Notes: a model not told the origin generated them from the sequence alone. Shown: positions 7,052 to 15,392, numbered from the stretch's first letter. The stretch is DNA of 64,000 nucleotides from Desertivibrio insolitus (GCF_017355965.1 NZ_JAFIQW010000002.1:331170-395169), one strand, 5' to 3'. Made by a program: numbers and translations.

Positions 7052-8215
7052 ATGACCGACCTCGCCGAGCGCGGTGCCGCCCGCGTCACCTGGATCCGCT
7101 CCCGGATGCCGCTGCTGAGAGACATCCGGAACGAGTTCGCCGAGCGCCGCCCCTTCGCGGGCCGGCGCATCGGTATGTCGCTGCACCTCGAACCGAAGAC
7201 GGCGGTGCTGCTCGAGGCGCTGCAGGCCGGCGGTGCCGAGGTCGTCGCGACGGGCAACCACGGCTCGACCCAGGACGACGTCGTCGCGTGTCTGCGCGAG
7301 CAGGGCATGACCCTCTTCGGGCGCCGCGACGACGACCTCGACCAGCACGCCGGCAACGTCGCCCGCGTGCTCGACGCCGAGCCCGACATCCTGCTCGACA
7401 ACGGCGCCGACCTCGCCGCCGGCGCGATCGAGCGCGGGCTGCCCGTGATCGGCGGCACCGAGGAGACCACCTCTGGCGGAGACCGCCTGCGCCGCGACCT
7501 GCCCACGCCCGCCTTCCCGATCATCGTCATCAACGACTCGCTGCTGAAGGCGATCGGCGAGAACCGGCACGCCGTCGGTCAGAGCGTCGTCGAGAGCTTC
7601 ATGCGCGTCACCAACCTGATGGTGCCCGGCCGCCGCTTCGTCGTCGCCGGCTACGGCTGGTGCGGGCGCGGCATCGCCCAGTACCTCCGCGCCCTCGGCG
7701 GCAAGGTCGCCGTCGCCGAGATCGACGAGCTCAAGGCGTTCGAGGCCGCCCTCGACGGCTACCGCGTCGACACTCTCGAGAACCTCGCCGGGTGGGGCGA
7801 CACCTTCATCACCGCGACCGGCGCCCCGAACGTCATCTCTCTGCCGGTCATCGAACGGATGACGGACGGCGCCGTGCTCGCGAACGCCGGTCACTTCCCG
7901 TGGGAGATCGACACCGCCGCCCTCTACGCCGCGGGCGAGACCACCGAGGTCACCGACGGCATCGAGCGCGTCGACCTGCCGAACGGCCGCCACGTCGTGC
8001 TGCTCACCGGCGGACGGATGCTCAACCTCGCCGGGCGCGAGCCCAAGGGCAACTCCCTCGAGTCGATGGACCTCGGCTTCCTGCTGCAGACCCTCTCGCT
8101 CGAGCGCGTCGCCACGCGCGCCGCCGAGCTCGCCCCCGGTGCGCAGCCCGTGCCCGACGACCTCGAGCGCGAGATCGCCCGCCGCATGCTCCGCGCGATG
8201 GGGGCGCACCGATGA
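7052..8215 (+). CDS. Divergent S-adenosylhomocysteine hydrolase-family protein
   Basis: 387 residues, shorter than typical actinobacterial AhcY (about 480-490). Family hallmarks are clear: STQDD (72-76), GGTEETTSG (134-142), an NDSLLK block with Lys166, the NAD-binding VAGYGWCGRG loop (198-207) and NAGHFPWEID (278-287). By eye alignment several catalytic or adenosine-binding positions differ: Asn117 where the second Asp of DDGGD stands, Glu48 where a Thr is usual, Glu170 where Asp190 (human numbering) is expected, and no GHP-like motif before the C terminus; the C-terminal NAD lid with Lys/Tyr is absent. It may act on a related nucleoside. It overlaps the IclR gene by ATGA. Confidence 0.75.
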   Translation: MTDLAERGAARVTWIRSRMPLLRDIRNEFAERRPFAGRRIGMSLHLEPKTAVLLEALQAGGAEVVATGNHGSTQDDVVACLREQGMTLFGRRDDDLDQHAGNVARVLDAEPDILLDNGADLAAGAIERGLPVIGGTEETTSGGDRLRRDLPTPAFPIIVINDSLLKAIGENRHAVGQSVVESFMRVTNLMVPGRRFVVAGYGWCGRGIAQYLRALGGKVAVAEIDELKAFEAALDGYRVDTLENLAGWGDTFITATGAPNVISLPVIERMTDGAVLANAGHFPWEIDTAALYAAGETTEVTDGIERVDLPNGRHVVLLTGGRMLNLAGREPKGNSLESMDLGFLLQTLSLERVATRAAELAPGAQPVPDDLEREIARRMLRAMGAHR

Positions 8216-8940
8216 GCGAGCCGCAATACGCCGTGCCCGCCCTCGACAAGGGGCTCGACATCCTCGAGCTGCTCGCCTCGGCGTCCGGCACGCTCAGCCA
8301 GAGCGAGATCGCCTCGGCGGTCGGCCGCAGCGTCAGCCAGATCTTCCGCGTGCTCACCACGCTCGAGCGCCGCGGCTACGTCGTCCGCGACGCGGGCGGC
8401 CAGTACGCGCTCTCGCTGCGCATGTTCGAGCTCGCCCACCGGCATCCGCCCCTCCGCGGACTCGTGCAGGCCGCGCTCGCCCCCATGCGGCAGCTCGCCG
8501 GCGACCTGCGCCAGTCGTGCAACCTGGGCGTGATCGACGCCGACCACGTGCGCATCGTCGCCTCGGTCGAGTCGCCCGCGCCCTTCGGCTACCGGGTGCG
8601 GGTCGGCGCGGAGTTCGGCATCGACGAGGGCGCGCCCGGCCGCGTGCTGCTCGCGGGGGCACCGGACGACGTGCGGCAGCGCCTCGGCGAGCGCGCCGAG
8701 CACCGCGGCATCCGGATCCGCGGGCATCTCGTCGCGCCCGACCCCGGACAGCCCGGCATCACCGACATCGTCGTGCCCGTGCGGGGCGCGGATGACGCGT
8801 GGGTCGCCGCCCTGCACGTGCCCTACCTCGCGGCGTCGTTCGCCCCCGCCACCGAGCGGGCCGCCCTGCAGGCGGCTCTTCATGCGGCCGACGCCATCTC
8901 GCAGCATCTCGGCAGTCCGGGGGACGCCGGTCGCCGGTAG
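8212..8940 (+). CDS. IclR-family transcriptional regulator
   Basis: 242 residues. The N-terminal winged helix (residues 5-65) shows the IclR pattern PALDKGLDILELLA, LSQSEIASAVGRSVSQIFRVLTTL and a wing GGQYALS. The C-terminal effector-binding domain (75-235) contains the usual RVGAEFGIDEGAPGRVLLA segment. The start codon overlaps the stop of the adenosylhomocysteinase-like gene (ATGA) and adenosine deaminase follows ten bases later, so the regulator probably controls this nucleoside operon in response to a small-molecule ligand. The ligand is unknown. Confidence 0.92.
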   Translation: MSEPQYAVPALDKGLDILELLASASGTLSQSEIASAVGRSVSQIFRVLTTLERRGYVVRDAGGQYALSLRMFELAHRHPPLRGLVQAALAPMRQLAGDLRQSCNLGVIDADHVRIVASVESPAPFGYRVRVGAEFGIDEGAPGRVLLAGAPDDVRQRLGERAEHRGIRIRGHLVAPDPGQPGITDIVVPVRGADDAWVAALHVPYLAASFAPATERAALQAALHAADAISQHLGSPGDAGRR

Positions 8941-8950
8941 GTTTGTGTCC

Positions 8951-10066
8951 ATGAGTGCCGACCCCGCCGAGCCGATCGACGACGACGCCGACATCGCGGC
9001 GCTGCCCAAGATCTCCCTGCACGACCACCTCGACGGCGGGCTGCGGCCCGAGACCATCATCGAGCTGGCCGACGCGATCGACCTCGAACTCCCCGCGACG
9101 GATGCCGACGAGCTGGGCGACTGGTTCGCGGAACGCTCCGACTCCGGCTCGCTCGTGGAGTACCTCAAGACCTTCGACGTCACCGTCGCCGTGATGCAGA
9201 CCCGCGAGGGACTCATCCGGGTCGCCCGCGACTTCGTCAACGACCTCGCCGCCGACGGCGTGATCTACGGCGAGGTGCGCTGGGCGCCCGAGCAGCACCT
9301 CGGCCGCGGGCTGACGCTCGACCAGGCCGTCGAGGCCGTGCAGGAGGGCCTCGAGCTCGGCGCCGACGATGCCCGCCACCGCGGCCACATCGTGCGCACC
9401 GGGCAGCTCATCAGCGCCCTCCGCCACAACGACCACGGCCGCGAGCTCGCCGAGCTCGCCGTGCGCCACCACGGCCGCGGCGTCGTCGGCTTCGACATCG
9501 CCGGCCCCGAGGACGGCTTCCCGCCGAGCCGCTTCGCCGACGCGTTCCGCTACCTCGCCGAGAACCTCGTGCCCACGACCGTGCACGCGGGCGAGGCCGC
9601 CGGGCTCGACAGCATCCGGGGTGCCCTCGTCGACGGCCGGGCGCTGCGCCTCGGCCACGGCGTGCGCATCGCCGAAGACATCACGATCGAGGGCACCGAC
9701 GCGGAGAACACCTACGTCACCCTCGGTCCGCTCGCCCAGTGGGTGCGCGACCGCGGCATCGCCCTCGAGACGAGCCCCTCGTCGAACCTGCAGACCGGGG
9801 CGATCTCGCCCTGGGGCGAGGACATCGAGGACCACCCCTTCGACCTGCTGTACCAGCTCGGCTTCCGGGTGACGGTCAACACCGACAACCGGCTCATGTC
9901 GGCCACGTCGCTCACGCAGGAGCTCGCCCTGCTCGCCGACGCGTTCGACTACGACCTCAGCGACTTCGAGGTGTTCCAGCTGAACGCGGCCGAGTCCGCG
10001 TTCCTGTCCGTCGAAGACCGCGAGGAGCTCGCCGAACTGATCACGCGGGGGTTCAGCGAGGCCTGA
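8951..10066 (+). CDS. add: Adenosine deaminase
   Basis: 371 residues. Converts adenosine to inosine and ammonia, using one zinc. Zinc ligands and catalytic residues are visible: HDHLDGGLRPETI near the N terminus, HAGEAAG, a LRLGHG segment, and late ETSPSSNLQTG and VTVNTDNRLMS blocks that match the actinobacterial ADA subgroup. I chose the ATG at 8951, ten bases after the IclR stop; longer in-frame extensions lie inside the IclR gene. The stop is TGATG-fused with the EIIA start, consistent with co-translation. Confidence 0.92.
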   Translation: MSADPAEPIDDDADIAALPKISLHDHLDGGLRPETIIELADAIDLELPATDADELGDWFAERSDSGSLVEYLKTFDVTVAVMQTREGLIRVARDFVNDLAADGVIYGEVRWAPEQHLGRGLTLDQAVEAVQEGLELGADDARHRGHIVRTGQLISALRHNDHGRELAELAVRHHGRGVVGFDIAGPEDGFPPSRFADAFRYLAENLVPTTVHAGEAAGLDSIRGALVDGRALRLGHGVRIAEDITIEGTDAENTYVTLGPLAQWVRDRGIALETSPSSNLQTGAISPWGEDIEDHPFDLLYQLGFRVTVNTDNRLMSATSLTQELALLADAFDYDLSDFEVFQLNAAESAFLSVEDREELAELITRGFSEA

Positions 10067-10512
10067 TGCCACACCGACTACTCCGCGACGACGCGGTGCT
10101 GCTGGGCATGCGCGTGCGCGACTGGCAGGACGCCGTCCGCACCGCCGGGCTCGCCCTGTCGCGCGCCGACATCGCCACCCCCGCCTACTCCGACGAGATG
10201 ATCCGGATGATCGAGGAGCACGGCCCCTACGTCGTCATCGCCCCGGGTCTCGCGCTCGCCCACGCCCGCCCCGGGCCCGCCGTGAAGGCCGACGGCCTCG
10301 CCGTCGTCACCCTCGCGGAACCGGTCACGTTCGGGCATCCGTACAACGACCCGGTGCGGGTCGTGCTCGGACTCGCGGTCAAGACCCGCGACACCCACCT
10401 CGGGATGATCGCCGAACTGGCCAACGTGTTCAACGACAAGACCGCCGTCGACCGGCTCGCCGCCGCTCAGACCGTCGACGAGGTCCACAGCATCATGGAA
10501 GGTGTGGCGTGA
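10066..10512 (+). CDS. PTS sugar transporter subunit IIA (ascorbate/mannitol class)
   Basis: 148 residues, a single EIIA-2 domain. The phosphorylation site is His66 in APGLALAHARPG. The C-terminal half (LGLAVKTRDTHLGMIAELANVF) is typical of the fold. It would take a phosphoryl group from HPr and pass it to the EIIB encoded next. No EIIC permease is found here, so the pair is either missing its membrane partner or has a regulatory role. The start overlaps the adenosine deaminase stop by one base (TGATG). Confidence 0.88.
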   Translation: MPHRLLRDDAVLLGMRVRDWQDAVRTAGLALSRADIATPAYSDEMIRMIEEHGPYVVIAPGLALAHARPGPAVKADGLAVVTLAEPVTFGHPYNDPVRVVLGLAVKTRDTHLGMIAELANVFNDKTAVDRLAAAQTVDEVHSIMEGVA

Positions 10513-10781
10513 AGATCGTCGCCATCTGCGGAGCGGGCGTCGGCTCCTCCGGCATCCTCAAGGTCAACGCGGAACGCGTGCTCGACCGGCTCGGACTCGA
10601 GGCGGATGTCACCGCCACCGATCTCCGCTCGATCGCCGTCCAGGGCGCCAACGCGCAGATCATCCTCACGAGCCCCGAGTTCGTCGAGGCCATAGGCAAG
10701 ACCAACGCCGACGTCATCGTGATCAACAACTACTTCGACCTCGAGGAGCTCGAGGAGAAGTTGGACGCTGCGCTCGGGTAG
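10509..10781 (+). CDS. PTS sugar transporter subunit IIB (ascorbate/lactose type)
   Basis: 90 residues. The P-loop CGAGVGSSG with phospho-cysteine Cys7 identifies an EIIB of the ascorbate (UlaB/SgaB) class. It overlaps the EIIA gene by four bases (GTGA). It is the last gene of the operon; the following 390 bases hold repeats only. Without an adjoining EIIC its transport substrate cannot be named; the neighbours suggest a nucleoside-linked sugar, which is inference. Confidence 0.9.
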   Translation: MKIVAICGAGVGSSGILKVNAERVLDRLGLEADVTATDLRSIAVQGANAQIILTSPEFVEAIGKTNADVIVINNYFDLEELEEKLDAALG

Positions 10782-10806
10782 GGCGCGGCCGTTGGGGTGC
10801 TGCTCG

Positions 10807-10960
10807 GTGGCATCCGGGCTTTTCCTGGTCTACCAGGCGCCGCTCCGTGGCATCCGGCTGCTTCCTGGGTCTGCCGGGCGCCGCTCCGTGGCATCCGGCT
10901 GTTTCCTGGGTCTGCCAAGCGCCGCTTCGTGGCATCCGGCTGCTCGTCGGGCCGCCGCGG
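10807..10960. repeat. 41-bp direct tandem repeat, about 3.5 units
   Basis: Units begin with GTGGCATCCGG at 10807, 10847, 10888 and 10929 (spacings 40, 41, 41) and continue with a TTCCTGG block and GCGCCGCT. The last unit diverges after about 20 bases. The array lies in a gene-free stretch between the PTS EIIB stop and a 69-bp palindromic element. No convincing gene is present. Confidence 0.8.
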
Positions 10961-10970
10961 TTGTGCTGCG

Positions 10971-11039
10971 CCTAACGGAGGAGAAAACGGGCTTCCCGGT
11001 CGGAAACCGACCTGAACGTGCGATTTCTCCTCCGTTAGG
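10971..11039. repeat. 69-bp nested palindrome, family 1, copy 1
   Basis: Perfect 16-bp outer arms (CCTAACGGAGGAGAAA and its reverse complement) enclose a smaller palindrome, GGTCGGAAACCGACC, sitting exactly at the centre (11005). It is about 60/69 identical to the copy at 12610-12678, and the two copies bracket the symporter gene. It could fold as a cruciform or a double hairpin in RNA. Confidence 0.85.
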
Positions 11040-11107
11040 TACGCGCCGGCCGCGCGGCGTCGAGTCGCGACGGCGCGGCTCCTAGCGGTAGGGCGGCCAC
11101 ATGAGAA

Positions 11108-11148
11108 AGCCCGCCGCCCCGGCCGGTGTCCGGCGTGGGCGGCGGGCT
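11108..11148 (-). terminator. Intrinsic terminator of the dicarboxylate symporter gene
   Basis: Perfect 12-bp inverted repeat (AGCCCGCCGCCC at 11108-11119, GGGCGGCGGGCT at 11137-11148) with a 17-base loop. On the minus strand the stem is followed by TTTCTC. It lies 25 bases past the symporter stop. Confidence 0.7.
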
Positions 11149-11172
11149 CTTCCGCGTCGGAGGCGGGCCGCG

Positions 11173-12492
11173 TCAGCTCCTCGCCGCGGAGGCGTCGACG
11201 GCGGGCACGGTGTCGCGCTCGGCGGCATCCGGAGCTGGCACGGACTGCTCGGCGACGACGCGCTCGTCGTTGTAGACGTCGCGGTCGATCTCGTCGTCGG
11301 CATTCGCGACCAGCATCGCGACGAGGGTGTCGCCGTTGACGTTGAGGAAGGTGCGGAAGATGCCCGTGAACCAGTCGACGGCGATGAGCAGCCCGACCGC
11401 CTCGATCGGCAGCCCGAGCGTCGCGGCGAGGAAGAGGGCGACGACGGGGAACCCGCCGGGCACCGTGATCGTGCCCATGTTGAGCAGGATCGCGAGCCCC
11501 ATGCCGAACACGATCTGCAGCGGGCTGAGGGTCACGCCTCCGGCCTGGGCGAGGAAGAACACGACGATCGTGTAGTTGAGCACCGCGCCGTACGACCCCA
11601 TGGTGAGTCCGACCGACAGTGCGAAGTTGGCCACGCGGGGGCTGACGCCGACCTTCTCGACGGTGTTCTTGAGCACCGTGGGGTAGGTCACGGCGGAGCT
11701 CGTGGTCGTGACGGCGATGGCGGTCTGCTCGCCGAGCTTGCGCGGGAGCTTGAAGGGGTTGAGCCGGGTGCGCGCGGCGACGATCGCCACGAACAGCACG
11801 GTGAGGATGACGACCCCGAGCAGCGTGGTGCCGAGGTAGGACAGCGCGGTCGTCACGACCGCGAACCCGACGTCGCCGGCGAGGGCCGCGAGCAGGGCGA
11901 ACACCCCGATCGGGGCGACGACCATGACCATCCGGATCAGGATGAGCAGCACCTGCTGCAGCTGCTGGAGTCCCTTGAGCAGCTGCGGGTTGCCGGTCGA
12001 GGCGACGTACTTGTTGAGGGCGACGCCGAACAGCAGCGAGAAGATGATGATCGGCACCATCGTCGCGGTCGACATCGAGCCGATGATGTTGGTCGAGAAG
12101 AAGCCGAGGACCGTGTCCTGCCAGGTCGCAGCCGCGGCCGCGGACTCCTGCAGGGCGGGATCGATCTCACCGGCGAACGTGGCGCCCGCGCCGGGCTGGA
12201 ACAGCAGGCTGAGCAGCACCGCCAGGGCGGCTGCGACGATCGAGAAGCCGATCATCCACTTGAAGGTGCGGAACGCGAGCTTGCCCGTGCCGGCTCCGCC
12301 CATCGACCCGGTCGCGACGATCACGGACGCCATCACGAGCGGGACGATCGCCATCTGGATCAGCCGGATGAAGACGTCGCCGACGACCTTCAGATTGGCG
12401 GCCCAATCGCCGACTAGGACGCCGAAGACGATGCCGGCGATGGCCGCGAGGCCGATCAGGATCGCGGGGTTCTTCAGGGATGCGAGTTTCAC
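11173..12492 (-). CDS. Dicarboxylate/cation (Na+ or H+) symporter, DAACS family
   Basis: 439 residues with the multi-helix pattern of GltP/DctA transporters. Recognisable segments: VFIRLIQMAIVPLVMASVI near the N terminus, a serine-rich loop TTTSSAVTYPT, NMGTITVPGGFPVVALF and WFTGIFRTFLNVNGDT, which carry the ion and substrate sites. Substrate (glutamate, aspartate, succinate or similar) is not resolved. I chose GTG at 12492, preceded by GGAG; the longer frame would run into a 69-bp repeat. It is monocistronic, with family-1 palindromes on both sides. Confidence 0.88.
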   Translation of the reverse strand: MKLASLKNPAILIGLAAIAGIVFGVLVGDWAANLKVVGDVFIRLIQMAIVPLVMASVIVATGSMGGAGTGKLAFRTFKWMIGFSIVAAALAVLLSLLFQPGAGATFAGEIDPALQESAAAAATWQDTVLGFFSTNIIGSMSTATMVPIIIFSLLFGVALNKYVASTGNPQLLKGLQQLQQVLLILIRMVMVVAPIGVFALLAALAGDVGFAVVTTALSYLGTTLLGVVILTVLFVAIVAARTRLNPFKLPRKLGEQTAIAVTTTSSAVTYPTVLKNTVEKVGVSPRVANFALSVGLTMGSYGAVLNYTIVVFFLAQAGGVTLSPLQIVFGMGLAILLNMGTITVPGGFPVVALFLAATLGLPIEAVGLLIAVDWFTGIFRTFLNVNGDTLVAMLVANADDEIDRDVYNDERVVAEQSVPAPDAAERDTVPAVDASAARS

Positions 12493-12609
12493 GACGGTCT
12501 CCGATGTGGGCGGGACGGGGTGAGTCCATTCACTCCCACCGGTGTTTCCCACTCGGTGCGGCCGTGTTTCCGCTGCGTGAAGATGCGTTGGATCCGGCTC
12601 CGTTGCGTA

Positions 12610-12678
12610 CCTGACGGAGGAGAAATCGGGCCCCTCGGTCGGTAACCGACCTGAATGGGCTATTTCTCCTCCGTTAGG
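12610..12678. repeat. 69-bp nested palindrome, family 1, copy 2
   Basis: The same architecture as the copy at 10971-11039: outer arms with CGGAGGAGAAAT and its complement (one mismatch near the end) and a central GGTCGGTAACCGACC. It lies upstream of the symporter start. Confidence 0.85.
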
Positions 12679-12720
12679 CACGCGCGGGCGTGTGCCGCCA
12701 GTGCACTGGAAACCCGCATT

Positions 12721-12789
12721 GATAACGGAGGCGTTCCACGCACCCGAGGTCGCATGGCGACCGGATGCCGCGGAAACGCCTCCGCTATC
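12721..12789. repeat. 69-bp nested palindrome, related family 3
   Basis: Outer arms GATAACGGAGGCGTT and AACGCCTCCGCTATC (one mismatch) with a central GGTCGCATGGCGACC whose middle (12755) is the middle of the element. The TAACGGAGG core of the arm is shared with family 1. It begins nine bases past the phosphohexomutase stop, so it could also end that transcript. Confidence 0.75.
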
Positions 12790-12798
12790 GATAGGGCT

Positions 12799-14460
12799 TT
12801 AGACCGCGAGCAGCGCCCGCACGCCCCGGTCGAGCGTCTCGAGGGTGCGCTGCGCCGCGGCGATGCGCTCCTCGGCGGAGCCCTCCTCGCTGGCGGCGTC
12901 GAGGTACACCTTGAGCTTCGGCTCCGTGCCGCTCGGGCGGACGATCACGCGCGAGCCGCCCTCGAGCGTGTACCGGAGGATGTCACCCTTCGGGAACTCG
13001 CCGACTCCGACCGCGAAGTCGTCGACCTGCACGACGGCCACCCCGCCGATCTCGGTCGGCGGCTCGGTGCGCAGGCGCGACGTGATCGCGGGGATCTCCT
13101 TGAGGTCCTTCACCCGCACCGAGATCTGCCCCGACGCGAACGCCCCGAACTTCTCGGCGAATGTCCGCTCGTGCTCCTCGAACGAGACGCCGGCTGCCTT
13201 CAGTTCGGATGCCAGCGACAGGAACGCGACCGCGGCCGAGATGCCGTCCTTATCGCGGATCTTCACCGGGTCGACGAGGTAGCCGAGCGCCTCCTCGTAC
13301 CCGTAGGCCAGGCCGGGCACCCGCGACACCCACTTGAAGCCCGTGAGAGTGTCGGCGTAGCCGAGGTCGTAGCCGCGCGCGATGCGGGAGAGGGCCGGGC
13401 TCGACACGATGGATGCCGCGAGCGTGCCGTCCTCGGCGCCCTGCGACATCCGCTCGGCGACGCGCCAGCCGAGCCACGCGCCGACCTCGTTGCCGGTCAG
13501 GCGGCGCCAGCCGTTCTCGGAGGGGATCGCGACGGCGAGGCGGTCGGCGTCCGGGTCGTTGGCGATGATGAGGTCGGCGCCCGCCTCGGTCGCGACCTCG
13601 AACGAGAGATCGAGCGCGCCGGGCTCCTCAGGGTTGGGAAACGCGACGGTCGGGAACTCGGGGTCGGGGGTGAGCTGCTCCTCGACGGCGACGATGTCGT
13701 CGAAGCCCGCGGCCCGGAAGACGGCGGACGCCGTCTCCCACCCGACGCCGTGCATCGCGGTGTAGACGAACTTCAGCGGCGCGGGAGCGTTGCCGATCGC
13801 GGCGGTCTGCGCGATGTACTCGGTCACGACGGACTCGTCGGCGAGCTCGAAGTCGGTGCTGCGCGGCAGGTCGGCGATCGACCCCGCGGCGACGCGCTCG
13901 ATCTCGGCGGCGATCTCCTTGTCGGCGGGCGCGACGATCTGCGAGCCCTCCGAGTCGCGGCCGAGGTACACCTTGTAGCCGTTGTCGCGGGCCGGGTTGT
14001 GCGAGGCGGTCACCATGACGCCGGCGCTCACGTCGAGGTGACGCACGGCGAACGCGAGCACGGGCGTCGGCAGCATCCGGGGCATCAGGATCGCGCGCAC
14101 GCCGGCGCCCGCCATCAGCTCCGCGGTGTCGCGGGCGAAGACGTCCGAGTTGTGGCGTCCGTCGTAGCCGATGACGATGCTCGGCTGCTCCTCGCGGGCG
14201 AGCAGGTACGCGGCGAGGCCGGCGGCCGCCTGGCTGACGAGCACCCGGTTCATCCGCATCGACCCGGCGCCGAGCTCGCCGCGCAGGCCGGCGGTGCCGA
14301 ACTCGAGGCGCCCGGCGAAGCGGGTCTGCAGCTCCGCGGATGCCGCGGCCTCGCCGTCCGTGGCCTTCGTGACGAGCTCCTCGAGCTCGGCGCGGGTCGC
14401 GGGATCGGGGTCCTGCGCGAGCCAGCCGCGGGCGGTCTCGAGAACGTCGGCGGGGTTCAC
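12799..14460 (-). CDS. Phospho-sugar mutase (phosphoglucomutase/phosphomannomutase)
   Basis: 553 residues, the length of the longer PMM/PGM type (PmmB-like). Interconverts hexose 1- and 6-phosphates or, given its neighbour, pentose phosphates. Order of motifs: FGTAGLRGELGAG (substrate loop near residue 55), the active-site phosphoserine loop VTASHNPARDNGYKVY, the Mg-binding NDPDADRLAV loop, EEALGYLV, and a C-terminal RPSGTEPKLKVYLD phosphate-binding loop. It overlaps the purine nucleoside phosphorylase gene by ATGA, a pairing that suggests handling of the ribose 1-phosphate released from nucleosides. Confidence 0.9.
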   Translation of the reverse strand: MNPADVLETARGWLAQDPDPATRAELEELVTKATDGEAAASAELQTRFAGRLEFGTAGLRGELGAGSMRMNRVLVSQAAAGLAAYLLAREEQPSIVIGYDGRHNSDVFARDTAELMAGAGVRAILMPRMLPTPVLAFAVRHLDVSAGVMVTASHNPARDNGYKVYLGRDSEGSQIVAPADKEIAAEIERVAAGSIADLPRSTDFELADESVVTEYIAQTAAIGNAPAPLKFVYTAMHGVGWETASAVFRAAGFDDIVAVEEQLTPDPEFPTVAFPNPEEPGALDLSFEVATEAGADLIIANDPDADRLAVAIPSENGWRRLTGNEVGAWLGWRVAERMSQGAEDGTLAASIVSSPALSRIARGYDLGYADTLTGFKWVSRVPGLAYGYEEALGYLVDPVKIRDKDGISAAVAFLSLASELKAAGVSFEEHERTFAEKFGAFASGQISVRVKDLKEIPAITSRLRTEPPTEIGGVAVVQVDDFAVGVGEFPKGDILRYTLEGGSRVIVRPSGTEPKLKVYLDAASEEGSAEERIAAAQRTLETLDRGVRALLAV

Positions 14461-15284
14461 AGCTTCTCCACGATGCTGGCGAGCAGGGGTCCGATCACGG
14501 TCTCGGCCTGGCGGCCCGCCTCGATGACCTCGGCGTGGCTGAGCGCCTCGCCGGTGATGCCCGCGGCGAGGTTGGTGATGAGGGACATGCCGAGGATCTC
14601 CATGCCCGACTGGCGGGCAGCGATCGCCTCGAGCGAGGTCGACATGCCGACGATGTGGCCGCCGATCGCCTTGGCCATCTGCACCTCGGCCGGGGTCTCG
14701 TAGTGGGGTCCGCGGAACTGCACGTAGACGCCCTCGTCGAGGTCGGGGGAGACCTCCTTGGCGAGCGCGCGGAGGCGCTGCGAGTAAAGGTCGGTGAGGT
14801 CGATGAAGGTCGCGCCCTCGAGCGGGCTGTCGGCGGTGAGGTTGATGTGGTCGGTGATCAGCACGGGGGTGCCGGGCTTCCAGTGCGACTTGATGCCGCC
14901 TGCACCGTTGGTGAGGATCATCGTCGTCGCCCCGGCGGCCGCCGCGGCGCGCACCGAGTGCACGACCCGGCGCACGCCGTGGCCCTCGTAATAGTGCGTG
15001 CGGGCGCCGATCACGAGCGCGCGCTTGCCGCTCGGTAGCAGGATGCTGCGCAGCGACCCGGTGTGCCCCGAGAGCGCGGGCTTGCTGAAGCCGAGGATCT
15101 CCTCGGCGGGGATCGTGGCGGTCGTCTCACCGATGAGGTCCGCGGCCTTGCCCCAGCCGCTGCCGAGGGTCAGGGCGATGTCGTGCCGTTCCACGCCGGT
15201 CTTCTCGGCGAGCTGTGCGGCGGCGGTCTGCGCGATCTCGAAGGGGTCGGCGTTGGGGTCGTCGAGCGGATGCTGCGTGGTCAC
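14457..15284 (-). CDS. Purine-nucleoside phosphorylase (trimeric type)
   Basis: 275 residues. Phosphorolyses inosine and guanosine to base plus ribose 1-phosphate. Motifs: TLGSGWGKAADLI (phosphate site), SGHTGS, ARTHYYEGHGVRRVVHSVR, LTNGAGGIK, VQFRGPHYETPAE and the late TNLAAGITGEALSHAEV with the base-contacting Asn/Asp region. First gene of a two-gene minus-strand operon with the phosphohexomutase. It fits with the nucleoside hydrolase and adenosine deaminase of this region in a salvage scheme. Confidence 0.93.
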   Translation of the reverse strand: MTTQHPLDDPNADPFEIAQTAAAQLAEKTGVERHDIALTLGSGWGKAADLIGETTATIPAEEILGFSKPALSGHTGSLRSILLPSGKRALVIGARTHYYEGHGVRRVVHSVRAAAAAGATTMILTNGAGGIKSHWKPGTPVLITDHINLTADSPLEGATFIDLTDLYSQRLRALAKEVSPDLDEGVYVQFRGPHYETPAEVQMAKAIGGHIVGMSTSLEAIAARQSGMEILGMSLITNLAAGITGEALSHAEVIEAGRQAETVIGPLLASIVEKL

Positions 15285-15392
15285 GTGCCCACTCTAGGAC
15301 GCACCCGCGACGAGTCATCCGGCCCTCTGCTGCTGCCGACTGTCAGGCGCAACCCCTGGTCCCTCCCAGCAACATGGTGTTCGCATCGAGGT

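Noticed and set aside
6033-7055. Long open frames on the strand opposite to the nucleoside hydrolase, and the many similar frames opposite other genes
   Set aside because: They are antisense shadows produced by the high GC content; they are Arg/Asp/Glu/His-rich and lack family motifs.
10807-10960. CRISPR array
   Set aside because: The units are direct neighbours with 40-41-base spacing and no distinct spacers, and no cas genes are near; it is a plain tandem repeat.
12493-12681. A 63-residue N-terminal extension of the dicarboxylate symporter
   Set aside because: The added part is hydrophilic, would be encoded largely by a 69-bp repeat, and a GTG with a good ribosome site fits the start of the transporter family.
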